37,289 nucleotides of DNA from positions 1-37,289 of the forward strand of contig JAKBAA010000030.1 in NCBI GenBank assembly GCA_021809425.1, read 5' to 3'. The stretch's first letter is position 1, and every line of letters begins with the position of its first letter. Shown here in pieces: positions 1 through 6,319 of the stretch. A program made the position numbers and the translations under genes. Source of the stretch: Actinomycetes bacterium (GTDB lineage Bacteria; Actinomycetota; Acidimicrobiia; Acidimicrobiales; Bog-793). Under the pieces are notes generated by a model. That model ran no database searches. It saw only the letters and a list, made by a program, of their open reading frames with translations, and was not told where the DNA came from.

Positions 1-171
1 GCTGGCTTGGACCAGGCCGCGCTTTCGTCGCGTCCGGATGGCCGTTCGCCGTCACGAGCGCGATCTCCTGCGCCGGAAGAAACGGTGTCGCCCTTCGGGC
101 GACGCTCTTGGCATCGGGGCGGTCCTTCAGGGATGGCCCGCTCGAGTGGACCGAGCGGGCCGGCGCGCGGC

Positions 172-1344
172 TCAACGCCCGATCGAGCCGATGCCGCGTG
201 GAAAGCCGTGGAGGCTCCGCCAGCCGTCGGCGGTGACGATCCCGAGCTCGCCGCTCTGGACGCCACGGGCGCCGCTCGCGTCGACGGGATTCGGCTGGAT
301 GACGAAGGTCATGCGCTCCTCGAGGTCGTAGTCGTCCGGGGTGCCGCCGGACCGGCCTCCCCCCGGGATGAGCGGGGGGAGGTAGCCGCCGCCGAATCCG
401 TGGACGACGTCGTCGCAGGTCTTCAGGCCGGACCGCTCGAGGACCGAAGCGGCGCGACGGAGGTCTGCGACCGTCGCGCCGGGTACCGCGGCGGCGGCGA
501 TCGAGGCGAATGCCTCCTCGGCCGCCTCGTGGAGCGCGCGGTACTCCGGAGTCGGGTCGGCGCCGACCGAGAAGGTCCGCAGGAGCTGCCCCGCGTACCC
601 GAAGAAGCTCGCGCTCACCTCGCAGACGAGCGCGTCGCCGGTGGCGATGCGCCGGAACGACGGCCACTGCGAGGGGACGATCCGCTTCGGCGCGTCCATC
701 GGCGTCGAGCAGAGGTAGTGGATGTGGTTCGTGCCTCCCTGCGCGAGGTATGCGGCCTCAAGGAGAGCGCTGCACTCGATCTCGGTCATCCCGGGAGCGG
801 CGTGCTCTTGGAGGTTCTCGACGGCGCGGTCGGTGAGCTGCGCGCCGCGGACCAGGAAGGCGACCTCCTCCGGCGACTTCACCAGCCGCATACGGGTGTA
901 CGCGTCGCTGAGGCGGATCGCGTCGCCGAGGCGCGCCTGGGCGGCGGCGGGCCACGGGCCGATCGCGGCGATCCGGCCCCTTGGGCCGCCTGCTTCGTCG
1001 ATGTGGCGGGCGACGGACTCGAACGTCGACACCCCGCCCCACGCGACGGTCGCGCCCAGCGCGACGCGCGTCGCGTTCGGGACGTGGTTCGCGTGCTGGA
1101 CGAACAGGGTCGGCTCATCGTTCCCGCAGCGCACGATCGCCGCCTCGCGCGTCACCGGCCAACCGGTCAGCCACTCGATCACCGAGCCGGCCCGATCCGC
1201 GCCGTAGCAGACGAGGGAGGAGGCGCCGACCTGATCCATCGCGTCCCTGACGAGCGCCCAGCGCCGCGCCCGCTCGCCGTCACTGAATATCGGGTAGCCC
1301 TCGGGCGACAGCGCGATCCCCGGGTCGTGCGCCGAGCCGCTCAC
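172..1344 (-). CDS. M24-fold (creatinase/Xaa-Pro peptidase-like) protein with altered metal site
   Basis: A 390-residue protein with the two-domain layout of creatinase/prolidase family members: an N-terminal creatinase-type domain (about 1-150) and a pita-bread M24 domain (about 155-390). The start is GTG at 1344, because family similarity begins at about residue 10 (SPEGYPIFSDGERARR) and the open frame further upstream looks unrelated. The M24 metal positions are unusual. Where metallopeptidases have D, D, H, E, E, this protein appears to have E242, Q253, H315, Q350 and a Gly/Glu at 365/366. Loss of the ligands while keeping the histidine is the pattern of non-peptidase members such as creatinase. 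A hydrolase acting on a small C-N bond substrate is therefore as likely as a peptidase (inference). No partner gene is coupled to it, and a helicase remnant lies upstream. The fold call is firm; the substrate is unknown. Confidence 0.85.
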   Translation of the reverse strand: MSGSAHDPGIALSPEGYPIFSDGERARRWALVRDAMDQVGASSLVCYGADRAGSVIEWLTGWPVTREAAIVRCGNDEPTLFVQHANHVPNATRVALGATVAWGGVSTFESVARHIDEAGGPRGRIAAIGPWPAAAQARLGDAIRLSDAYTRMRLVKSPEEVAFLVRGAQLTDRAVENLQEHAAPGMTEIECSALLEAAYLAQGGTNHIHYLCSTPMDAPKRIVPSQWPSFRRIATGDALVCEVSASFFGYAGQLLRTFSVGADPTPEYRALHEAAEEAFASIAAAAVPGATVADLRRAASVLERSGLKTCDDVVHGFGGGYLPPLIPGGGRSGGTPDDYDLEERMTFVIQPNPVDASGARGVQSGELGIVTADGWRSLHGFPRGIGSIGR

Positions 1345-1613
1345 GCCCGGCCCCCCGGCGCGGCAGTCCCTCCAGCGCGCATCGCGGACGAGCGACGGAG
1401 CGTGGGAGCGGGCCTCGCGGCGAGCAGCGACCCGGTCACGTCTTCTCCCCTCCCCCGGCCACCGGCGCCCTCGTGGCCTCGACAGCGCGCCTCGACGGGA
1501 CCGGTGCCGAGCAGTGTACGCAGCGAGCGGTCCAAGCATCCACGTGGACCCCGAGGAGCCGCTCGCGCGCCGGCACAGAAGGGAGGCGCGCGCCAACCCG
1601 GGCCGGCGAGAAC

Positions 1614-1901
1614 CTCGGTGTGCGACAGGACGAAGTCGCGGGTCTCGCGGTCGGTGAAGGCCACGGAGAAGTCCCGGAGTCCGCGGGTGGGCAGGACCCG
1701 GTACGTCTGCTTCACGAGGCAGAGGAACTCCTCGGGCGACCTCGTCGCGCAGCGCTTCACCGTCATGTCGTAGCGCCGGCGACGGCTGGCCCGCCTGCCC
1801 TCGCCGGCACGGTAGACGAGGTCCGATCCCCAGATCACACCGACGTAGTCGAACTCGAAGCCATGGGCCGTGTAGAGGGCGCCCTGCGGGTGCTCGTGGC
1901 C
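1614..1901 (-). pseudogene. DUF2075-type helicase/nuclease C-terminal remnant
   Basis: About 96 codons on the minus strand match the C-terminal helicase motifs of DUF2075 proteins: ALYTAHGFEFDYVGVIWG, then SDLVYR, MTVKRC, EEFLCLVKQTYRVLPTRG and AFTDRETRDFV. The usual "YTAQGFEFDYVGVI" and "YRVLLTRG...YFTD" blocks are clearly recognisable. No N-terminal Walker A region or start codon is present, and an in-frame stop lies just upstream of the first matching residues. Some conserved positions are changed (LPTRG for LLTRG), as expected after decay. The frame stays open past the match toward 1341 but the residues there are no longer family-like. It sits beside a toxin-antitoxin pair and IS fragments, consistent with a mobile-element graveyard. 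Confidence 0.7.
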
Positions 1902-2105
1902 TGGGGTTCAGGTACAAGACGATGCTCGTCTGGTACGAGGTCCGCGCCGACGGCGGGAGCGGCCGGCGTGGAGTGGGCATCTACTTCCGCCAATTCACGG
2001 AGCCGGTTCTCTTCGACGTCCGGGGCCATCGCCGCATGCCCGCACCGGGCGTCGACAGGTGAACCTGCTGGCTGGGTGGAGGGAGGGCGTCTGGACGTTG
2101 GGGGC

Positions 2106-2133
2106 TTGATCGTACAGACAATCGGCGTACACT
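2106..2133 (+). promoter_or_regulatory. Promoter of the DUF1778/GNAT pair (leaderless)
   Basis: A TTGATC box (2106-2111) and a TACACT box (2128-2133) are separated by 16 bp. The ATG at 2140 lies 6 nt after the -10, so transcription should begin at or next to the A of the start codon. No Shine-Dalgarno is present. A repeated CGTACA-type half-site (2111-2116 and 2126-2131) overlaps the promoter and could be the antitoxin's operator (inference). Confidence 0.55.
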
Positions 2134-2139
2134 CGTTCC

Positions 2140-2409
2140 ATGGCCGAGAAGACCGAGCGCCTGAACCTCCGGCTCACCCCAGAGCAGGACATCATCGTGC
2201 GCGCGGCTGCGGAGCAGCGTGGGGAGTCGGTCTCGACCTACGTGATCCGCCATGCAGTGGAGAGCGCCGAGACGGACCTCGCTGATCGGCGGGTCTTCGT
2301 CCTTGACGATGCCCGCTTCCGTGAGCTCGAGGCGATCCTCGGCGCTCCGCCCATCGGTCGCCCTCACCTCGCCAAGCTCTTGGAGAACCCCTCGGTCCTC
2401 GAGGGGTAG
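2140..2409 (+). CDS. DUF1778 antitoxin (TacA-like, ribbon-helix-helix)
   Basis: An 89-residue protein of the DUF1778 family, the antitoxin of TacAT-type toxin-antitoxin modules. Residues 5-50 (ERLNLRLTPEQDIIVRAA... STYVIRHAVESAE) form the ribbon-helix-helix DNA-binding and dimerisation domain. The C-terminal half (VFVLDDARFRELEAILGAPP, then a short proline-rich neutralising tail) is the part that in the family wraps the acetyltransferase toxin. Its stop codon directly abuts the ATG of the GNAT gene (TAGATG), so the pair is co-translated. Expression is probably leaderless and autorepressed by the TA complex (known for the family). Length and motifs are complete, so the module may be active. 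Confidence 0.9.
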   Translation: MAEKTERLNLRLTPEQDIIVRAAAEQRGESVSTYVIRHAVESAETDLADRRVFVLDDARFRELEAILGAPPIGRPHLAKLLENPSVLEG

Positions 2410-2904
2410 ATGCCGCCGTACGCGGGGCCGGTCCTGCTCACCGGCGAGCACTTCACCACCAGCTTCGACAGCGGCAAGCCGTCGCTCGACGCCTGGCTTC
2501 AGCGCCGAGCGCTCGGTAACCAGCGACCTGGAGCTTCCCGGACCTGGGTGGTCTGCTCGGATGGGCCCGAGGTCGTCGCCTTCTACGCGTCGGCCGTGGC
2601 CTCGATCCTCCGGGGAGCAGCGACAGGCCGAGCGGCTCGCAGCCAGCCAGAGGAGATCCCTGCGATCCTCCTCGCTCGCCTCGCCGTCGATCGAAAGCAC
2701 CAGAGACATGGGCTTGGCCAAGCCCTGCTGAAGCACTTCATCGAGAAGGCACTCGAGGCGTCCGAGATTGTCGGCGTACGCCTGCTGCTTGTCCACGCGC
2801 TCGATGACGAGGCCGCGGGGTTCTACCGACATTTCGGCTTCGACGCCTCGCCGATCGACGAGCGGACCCTCATGGTCCCAATCGCTGACCTCCGGACGGG
2901 CTGA
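2410..2904 (+). CDS. GNAT-family acetyltransferase toxin (TacT-like)
   Basis: A 164-residue GNAT protein paired with a DUF1778 antitoxin. Characterised relatives acetylate the amino group of aminoacyl-tRNAs and block translation. Visible features are the substrate-domain start (TSFDSGKPSLDAWLQRRA), the central strand and acetyl-CoA loop (LARLAVDRKHQRHGLGQALL, residues about 95-115, with the R/Q-x-x-G-x-G/A signature), and the C-terminal HALDDEAAGFYRHFGF, whose Tyr is the usual catalytic position. The start is the ATG immediately after the antitoxin stop. All expected blocks are present, so it looks intact although surrounded by degraded genes. The tRNA target cannot be read from sequence. Confidence 0.9.
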   Translation: MPPYAGPVLLTGEHFTTSFDSGKPSLDAWLQRRALGNQRPGASRTWVVCSDGPEVVAFYASAVASILRGAATGRAARSQPEEIPAILLARLAVDRKHQRHGLGQALLKHFIEKALEASEIVGVRLLLVHALDDEAAGFYRHFGFDASPIDERTLMVPIADLRTG

Positions 2905-3025
2905 GCACGACCTTGCTCGCCTTGTCGGCCACCCAAAGGGATAGCCCCTGCTCCACGAGTGCTTCGACAGCCGGGTGCTCGACGAGAGGAAGCGTCAAGA
3001 CTTGTGGATCGGCCCGACCCGCTCG

Positions 3026-3202
3026 CTACGCGGCGGCCTCCCCTTCCTGCGCCTCGTTCTCGACCAGCACCCCCTTTCGGAACGTCGCTCCTGCACGAGC
3101 GAGGGCGACGAGGTGGGCCCCGTTGACGCAGCGCCAGCGGTCCTCGGCGGCCTCGATCAGCTTGAAGGCCATGGCGATGGGAGTGATGGGGTCGATCCGA
3201 GC
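3026..3202 (-). pseudogene. IS256-like (mutator) transposase C-terminal fragment
   Basis: The minus-strand frame encodes about 58 residues (PITPIAMAFKLIEAAEDRWR, then NGAHLVALARAGATFRKGVL and an acidic tail) resembling the C-terminal tail common in actinobacterial IS256-type transposases. The catalytic DDE region is absent. The fragment abuts an IS21 fragment on the other strand, so it is a relic with no complete element and no terminal inverted repeats seen. Family assignment rests on remembered tail similarity and is moderate. Confidence 0.5.
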
Positions 3203-3209
3203 GCTGGGG

Positions 3210-3376
3210 AAAAAGCACAAGGTCCACCGACGGGTGGTGCGCCAGGCGTCGGCTTCGGCCGTGCCGCCCCCGCGCAAGGAGACCGCCCGCCGGTCGCCGG
3301 TGATGGATCCCTACGAAGGCACGATCCGGGCGTGGCTGATCGCCGACAGGGGTGTGCCGCGAAAGCAGCGCCACGG
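3210..3376 (+). pseudogene. IS21-family IstA transposase fragment
   Basis: The plus-strand frame shows KVHRRVVRQASASAVPPPRK, a 14-residue linker, and DPYEGTIRAWLIADRGVPRK followed by QRH. This is the block after the N-terminal helix-turn-helix of IS21 IstA proteins, where the family has "HRRTVRQAL.S..PP.RK" and "...DR.APRKQRHTARR". The match stops after QRH, where the family would continue TARR. Neither the integrase core nor istB is present. It is a short relic next to the oppositely oriented IS256-like fragment. Confidence 0.65.
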
Positions 3377-3472
3377 TGCCCCTTCGGCCGCGCTTGGGGA
3401 GCGGCGCCTCAAAGACTGCTCCGAGCTGCTCGAGGACTTCGCGGAACCCGTCTGTCAGGCCCGTGAGCGTCC

Positions 3473-4102
3473 GTGAGCACGACGACCGATACGGCCGCCG
3501 GGCGCCGCCAGGTCCTGCCTGTCTACGGGGCGGGCTTCGTCACCGCCTTCGGCGCCCATGCGGTGGCCGCCAACCTCGGCGCCTTCGCGCTCGGTCACCA
3601 CGATTCGCTCTTGGAGCTCGGTCTTGTCCTTGGCGTCTACGACGCCGCCGAGGTCGTCCTGAAGCCGGTCTTCGGCACGCTCGTCGACCGCCGAGGGGCG
3701 AAGAAGGTGATGGTGGGCGGGCTTGTCGCCTTCGGCCTCGCTTCGGCGGCCTTCGTTGCTGGCGGCGACCCGAACCTCCTCGGCTACCGCCACCACCTGG
3801 ATGCGGTCGCGACCGGGGCCCTCGTCTCCCTCCTGGCCGCCACCGCCGCGCTGCTCCAGCCCTGGGCCGGGCGCCGGCTCGATCGTGGACGACGCCATCC
3901 GGCCTTTGCCGCCGGCGGGCTCCTCGCCTGCGCCGCGGGCTTCGCCCTCGTCGCCGGCCTCACGTCACCGCTCGCCATGGCGGCGGCCGCCGTCGCGATC
4001 GGAGCCGGAGTCGCTGCCGCGGGTGGGTGTGCAGGACCCCGGAGATGTCGCGGCGGGATCGACATGATGCTTTCGCGTCGAGCCTCGGCCGCTTGCGGCT
4101 GA
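3473..4102 (+). pseudogene. MFS transporter, internally deleted and C-terminally truncated
   Basis: The N-terminus is a good major facilitator superfamily start (VYGAGFVTAFGAHAVAANLG, then YDAAEVVLKPVFGTLVDRRG, the loop 2-3 signature, then GGLVAFGLASAAFVAG). After residue about 98 (GDPNLLGY) the frame jumps to what looks like the second half of such a protein (ALLQPWAGRRLDRGRR, FAAGGLLACAAGFALVAG). It runs out in a non-hydrophobic tail at residue 209. Normal members have about 400 residues and 12 helices; about five to six helices remain. The GTG start is retained. It is almost certainly non-functional. The gene follows an IS fragment, so insertion and deletion activity is a reasonable cause. 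Confidence 0.7.
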
Positions 4103-4165
4103 CCCTCTCGGCCGGCGAAGCGGCCCACTCGATCCAAGGGGGCTTCCGTGGGGCCACGAGTCCGC

Positions 4166-4567
4166 TCAGCTTCCGGTATCGATGACGTGGCACACGAGCC
4201 GGGGATCACACGAGCGGGGGTCGAGACGTTCGGCGCGCCGTGCCAGGGCGCGCAGCTCGCCGCGAAGGACCTCGAGCTCGGCGATTCGCTCGTCGAGCTC
4301 GGCGGCCCGGGCCCCGATGAGCTCGGCAACGAAGCGACAGGGCGTCTCTCCCCGGTCCCGAAGCGCGATGACCTCGCGGATCTCGCCCAAGCGCAGCCCC
4401 ACCGCCTGCGCGGCGCGCACGAACCGGTAGCGGTCAGGCGCGTCCTCGCCGTAGAGGCGGTAGCCTGACCCGCTCCTCTCAGTTGGCGTGAGCACCCCGA
4501 TGCGGTCGTAGTAGCGGATCGTCTTCACCGACGTGCCCACTCGCTCGGCCAGCTCGCCGATCCTCAT
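4166..4567 (-). CDS. MerR-family regulator with metal-type cysteines
   Basis: A 133-residue MerR protein. The winged helix is MRIGELAERVGTSVKTIRYY (residues 1-20) and DRIGVLTPTERSGSGYRLYG, followed by a dimerisation coiled coil (about 82-112). Cysteines at C77 (GETPC), C120 and C126 (SCDPRLVCHVI) lie close to the three Hg(II) ligands of mercury MerR (C82, C117, C126), so a thiophilic metal effector is likely (inference). The start is ATG at 4567 with AAGG six bases upstream; a GTG two codons earlier is possible. It is divergent from the small gene at 4630 and probably activates it through the 20-bp-spacer promoter between them. No mercuric reductase or transporter is present, so a mercury role is not established. 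Confidence 0.88.
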   Translation of the reverse strand: MRIGELAERVGTSVKTIRYYDRIGVLTPTERSGSGYRLYGEDAPDRYRFVRAAQAVGLRLGEIREVIALRDRGETPCRFVAELIGARAAELDERIAELEVLRGELRALARRAERLDPRSCDPRLVCHVIDTGS

Positions 4568-4591
4568 CGCCACCTTGTCGACCTTACCGAC

Positions 4592-4623
4592 TTGACTCTC
4601 CCCTGCAGAGGAGGGTTTACGGT
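4592..4623 (+). promoter_or_regulatory. MerR-type promoter/operator with 20-bp spacer
   Basis: TTGACT (4592-4597) and TACGGT (4618-4623) are separated by 20 bp, the overlong spacing characteristic of MerR-activated promoters. A near-perfect palindrome, CTCCCCTGCAGAGGAG (4598-4613), fills the spacer. The ATG at 4630 lies six bases after the -10, so the transcript is probably leaderless. Confidence 0.7.
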
Positions 4624-4629
4624 CCCGCC

Positions 4630-4959
4630 ATGGTCCGCCACATCACGATCCAACACGTCCCGGAGTGCCCGAACGTCGCGCTCGCCTGTGAGCGCCTGGC
4701 CGAGGTCCTGCGCCGGCTCGGCGATCCGCTCGTCGAGGTGTCGACCGAGGAGATCGCCGACCCCGCCGACGCGTCCCGTTGCGCCTTCCCTGGCTCGCCG
4801 ACCATCCTCTTCGACGGCAGCGACCCGTTCTGCGCCACCCGGGCTACCCCAGCGCTCGCGTGCCGTACCTATCGCATCGAGGCCGGCTTCGAGGGGGCGC
4901 CGTCGGTGGACCAGCTGCTGGCGGTGCTGAGCGCCGCCAGCACCAGAAGTCCTACCTGA
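4630..4959 (+). CDS. Small thioredoxin-like protein (often annotated as alkylmercury lyase)
   Basis: A 109-residue protein with a thioredoxin-like pattern: beta strand plus CPN (HVPECPNVALACERLAEVL), a second strand (VEVSTEEIADPADA), the cis-Pro-like FPGSPTILFDGSDPF block, and ACRTYRIEAGFEGAPSVDQL at the end. This family is commonly mislabelled as alkylmercury lyase. The real MerB catalytic Cys-Asp-Cys set is not recognisable here. Only one Cys occurs at the CxxC position, so a disulfide reductase role is doubtful. It is the single target of the divergent MerR promoter, which suggests a function in thiophilic metal or thiol stress (inference). It converges with the methyltransferase at 4982, leaving only 22 bp. 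Confidence 0.75.
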   Translation: MVRHITIQHVPECPNVALACERLAEVLRRLGDPLVEVSTEEIADPADASRCAFPGSPTILFDGSDPFCATRATPALACRTYRIEAGFEGAPSVDQLLAVLSAASTRSPT

Positions 4960-4981
4960 GCGGCCGCTGCCGGGAGCGCGT

Positions 4982-5635
4982 TCACGGGCCTTTCGCTCGC
5001 GCATCGCTCTTCAGGCCAGCGAGCGCGACGAAGCCCGCACCGGAGGCGACGCCGCGTCGTACGGACTCGGCGACGGGGGTGTCGGACGGCGCCTGCATGA
5101 GGGTCGAGCGGCTCTCGACGATCTTGAAACCGGCCGCCACGAGCATGCGGCGGTGGACGTCGATCGAGAGAAGGCGGGCATGGCGGTAGAAGGGATGTCC
5201 GGCGCGCCCCTTCTCCGCATACGAGCGGCCCCATGCGCTGTCCGAGGGGACGAGACCGAGGTCGAGACGGCCGCCGGGGCGGAGGACCCGAGCGGCCTCG
5301 GCGAGCACACCCGCGGGGTCGTCGGCGAAGCAGAGCGTCACGACGAGGACGACGGCGCCGAAGCAGCCGTCCGGGAACGGGAGCGCCCTGCCGCTGCCTC
5401 GCACCACGAGCACGCCGCGTGAAGACGCGAGGCGCAACGGCGCCTCTGCCGGATCGATGCCCACCTCCACGCCGAGCGCGGCCGCAAAGCGCCCCGAGCC
5501 GACGCCGACCTCGAGGCGAGGGCAGGCCGTGCCGGTGAGCAACGGCCCGAGGGCGGCGAGCTCGAGGTCGAACAGCACCCGTCCGGCCGCCGTGTCGTAC
5601 CAGGCGTCGTAGCGATCGGCGAGGTGGTCGTGCAC
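4982..5635 (-). CDS. Class I SAM-dependent methyltransferase
   Basis: A 217-residue protein of the methyltransferase 11 type. It begins with the family's usual HDHLADRYDAWYDTAAGR. It has motif I LEVGVGSGRFAAALG (about residue 40), the acidic strand-2 end VGIDPAE, ARALPF-like GRALPFPDGCFGAVV (motif post-I), and LAEAARVLRPGGRLDLGLVP (motif III region). The start is GTG at 5635; further upstream the frame loses similarity. The gene overlaps the 5' end of the divergent ArsR-rhodanese gene by 12 bp, so no promoter can lie between them and each must be transcribed from inside the other. The substrate cannot be read from sequence. In related bacteria this type is often found near metalloid or sulfur genes. 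Confidence 0.85.
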   Translation of the reverse strand: MHDHLADRYDAWYDTAAGRVLFDLELAALGPLLTGTACPRLEVGVGSGRFAAALGVEVGIDPAEAPLRLASSRGVLVVRGSGRALPFPDGCFGAVVLVVTLCFADDPAGVLAEAARVLRPGGRLDLGLVPSDSAWGRSYAEKGRAGHPFYRHARLLSIDVHRRMLVAAGFKIVESRSTLMQAPSDTPVAESVRRGVASGAGFVALAGLKSDARAKGP

Positions 5636-6319
5636 CCCAAGCGCATCGAGCTGCTCGACCTGCTCTGCCAGACCGAGCGCAGTGTGGAGGCGCTTGCGGC
5701 GGCGACGGGCCTCAAGCTCACGACGGCCTCGGCGCACCTCCAGGTGATGCGCCAGGCTCGCCTCGTCGAGACCCGCCGTGAGGGGACACGCGTCTACTAC
5801 CGCGCCGCGGGCGAGGAGGTCTGCCGCTTCGTTGGCGCCCTCAACGACCTCGCCCGGGCGCGCCTCGCCGAGGTCGACCAGATCCTCCGCTCGCTCGGCA
5901 CCGACGCCGCGGGCGCCGAGCGGGTCAGCCGGGACGAGCTGCTCGCCCGCGTGCAGGCCGGTGAGGTCGTCGTGCTCGACGTGCGGCCCGAGGAGGAGTA
6001 CGCGGCCGGCCACATCCCCGGCGCGCGCTCGCTCCCCCTCGAGCACCTCGAGGCCCGCCTCGACGAGCTCGACCCCGGCCTCGAGGTCGTCGCCTACTGC
6101 CGAGGGCCGCTCTGCCTGCTCGCCCCTGAAGCCGTCGCGCGGCTGCGGGCCCGGGGGCGTAGGGCGCGCTGTCTGGAGCAGGGCCTCCCCGAGTGGCGTC
6201 AAGCGGGCTTGCCCGTCGAGGAGGGCTTCGCCACGTTCGGGGGCGCGACCACCATCGCCGGCATGCGCCGCTCGCCCGGCGCCGGGGGCGCGTCGCCTGC
6301 GACCGAGCGGCGACCATGA
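5624..6319 (+). CDS. ArsR-type regulator fused to rhodanese domain, 5'-shortened
   Basis: A 231-residue fusion. Residues 1-75 are an ArsR winged helix (HPKRIELLDLLCQTERSVEA, then TASAHLQVMRQARLVETRRE). Residues 100-215 are a rhodanese domain (VVVLDVRPEEEYAAGHIPGA) with active-site loop CRGPLC. Family members normally start about 20-25 residues earlier, with a helix ending "RIGKA.AHPKR". Here GTG at 5624 gives VVHPKR, and in-frame codons upstream still read AIGEV, so the first dimerisation helix was probably lost or now lies on the antisense strand of the methyltransferase gene. The partner genes (desulfurase-like, SQR) suggest it senses or handles sulfane sulfur (inference). It is translationally coupled to the next gene (ATGA). 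Confidence 0.82.
   Translation: MVVHPKRIELLDLLCQTERSVEALAAATGLKLTTASAHLQVMRQARLVETRREGTRVYYRAAGEEVCRFVGALNDLARARLAEVDQILRSLGTDAAGAERVSRDELLARVQAGEVVVLDVRPEEEYAAGHIPGARSLPLEHLEARLDELDPGLEVVAYCRGPLCLLAPEAVARLRARGRRARCLEQGLPEWRQAGLPVEEGFATFGGATTIAGMRRSPGAGGASPATERRP

Noticed and set aside
1922-2062. A 46-codon plus-strand frame (MLVWYEVRADGG...) between the helicase remnant and the TA pair
   Set aside because: The composition is more protein-like than its surroundings, but there is no family match, ribosome-binding site or partner, and it could be chance.
4630-4959. Reading the small gene as alkylmercury lyase (MerB) and the locus as a mercury operon
   Set aside because: The catalytic Cys-Asp-Cys set of MerB is not seen and no mercuric reductase or transporter is nearby.
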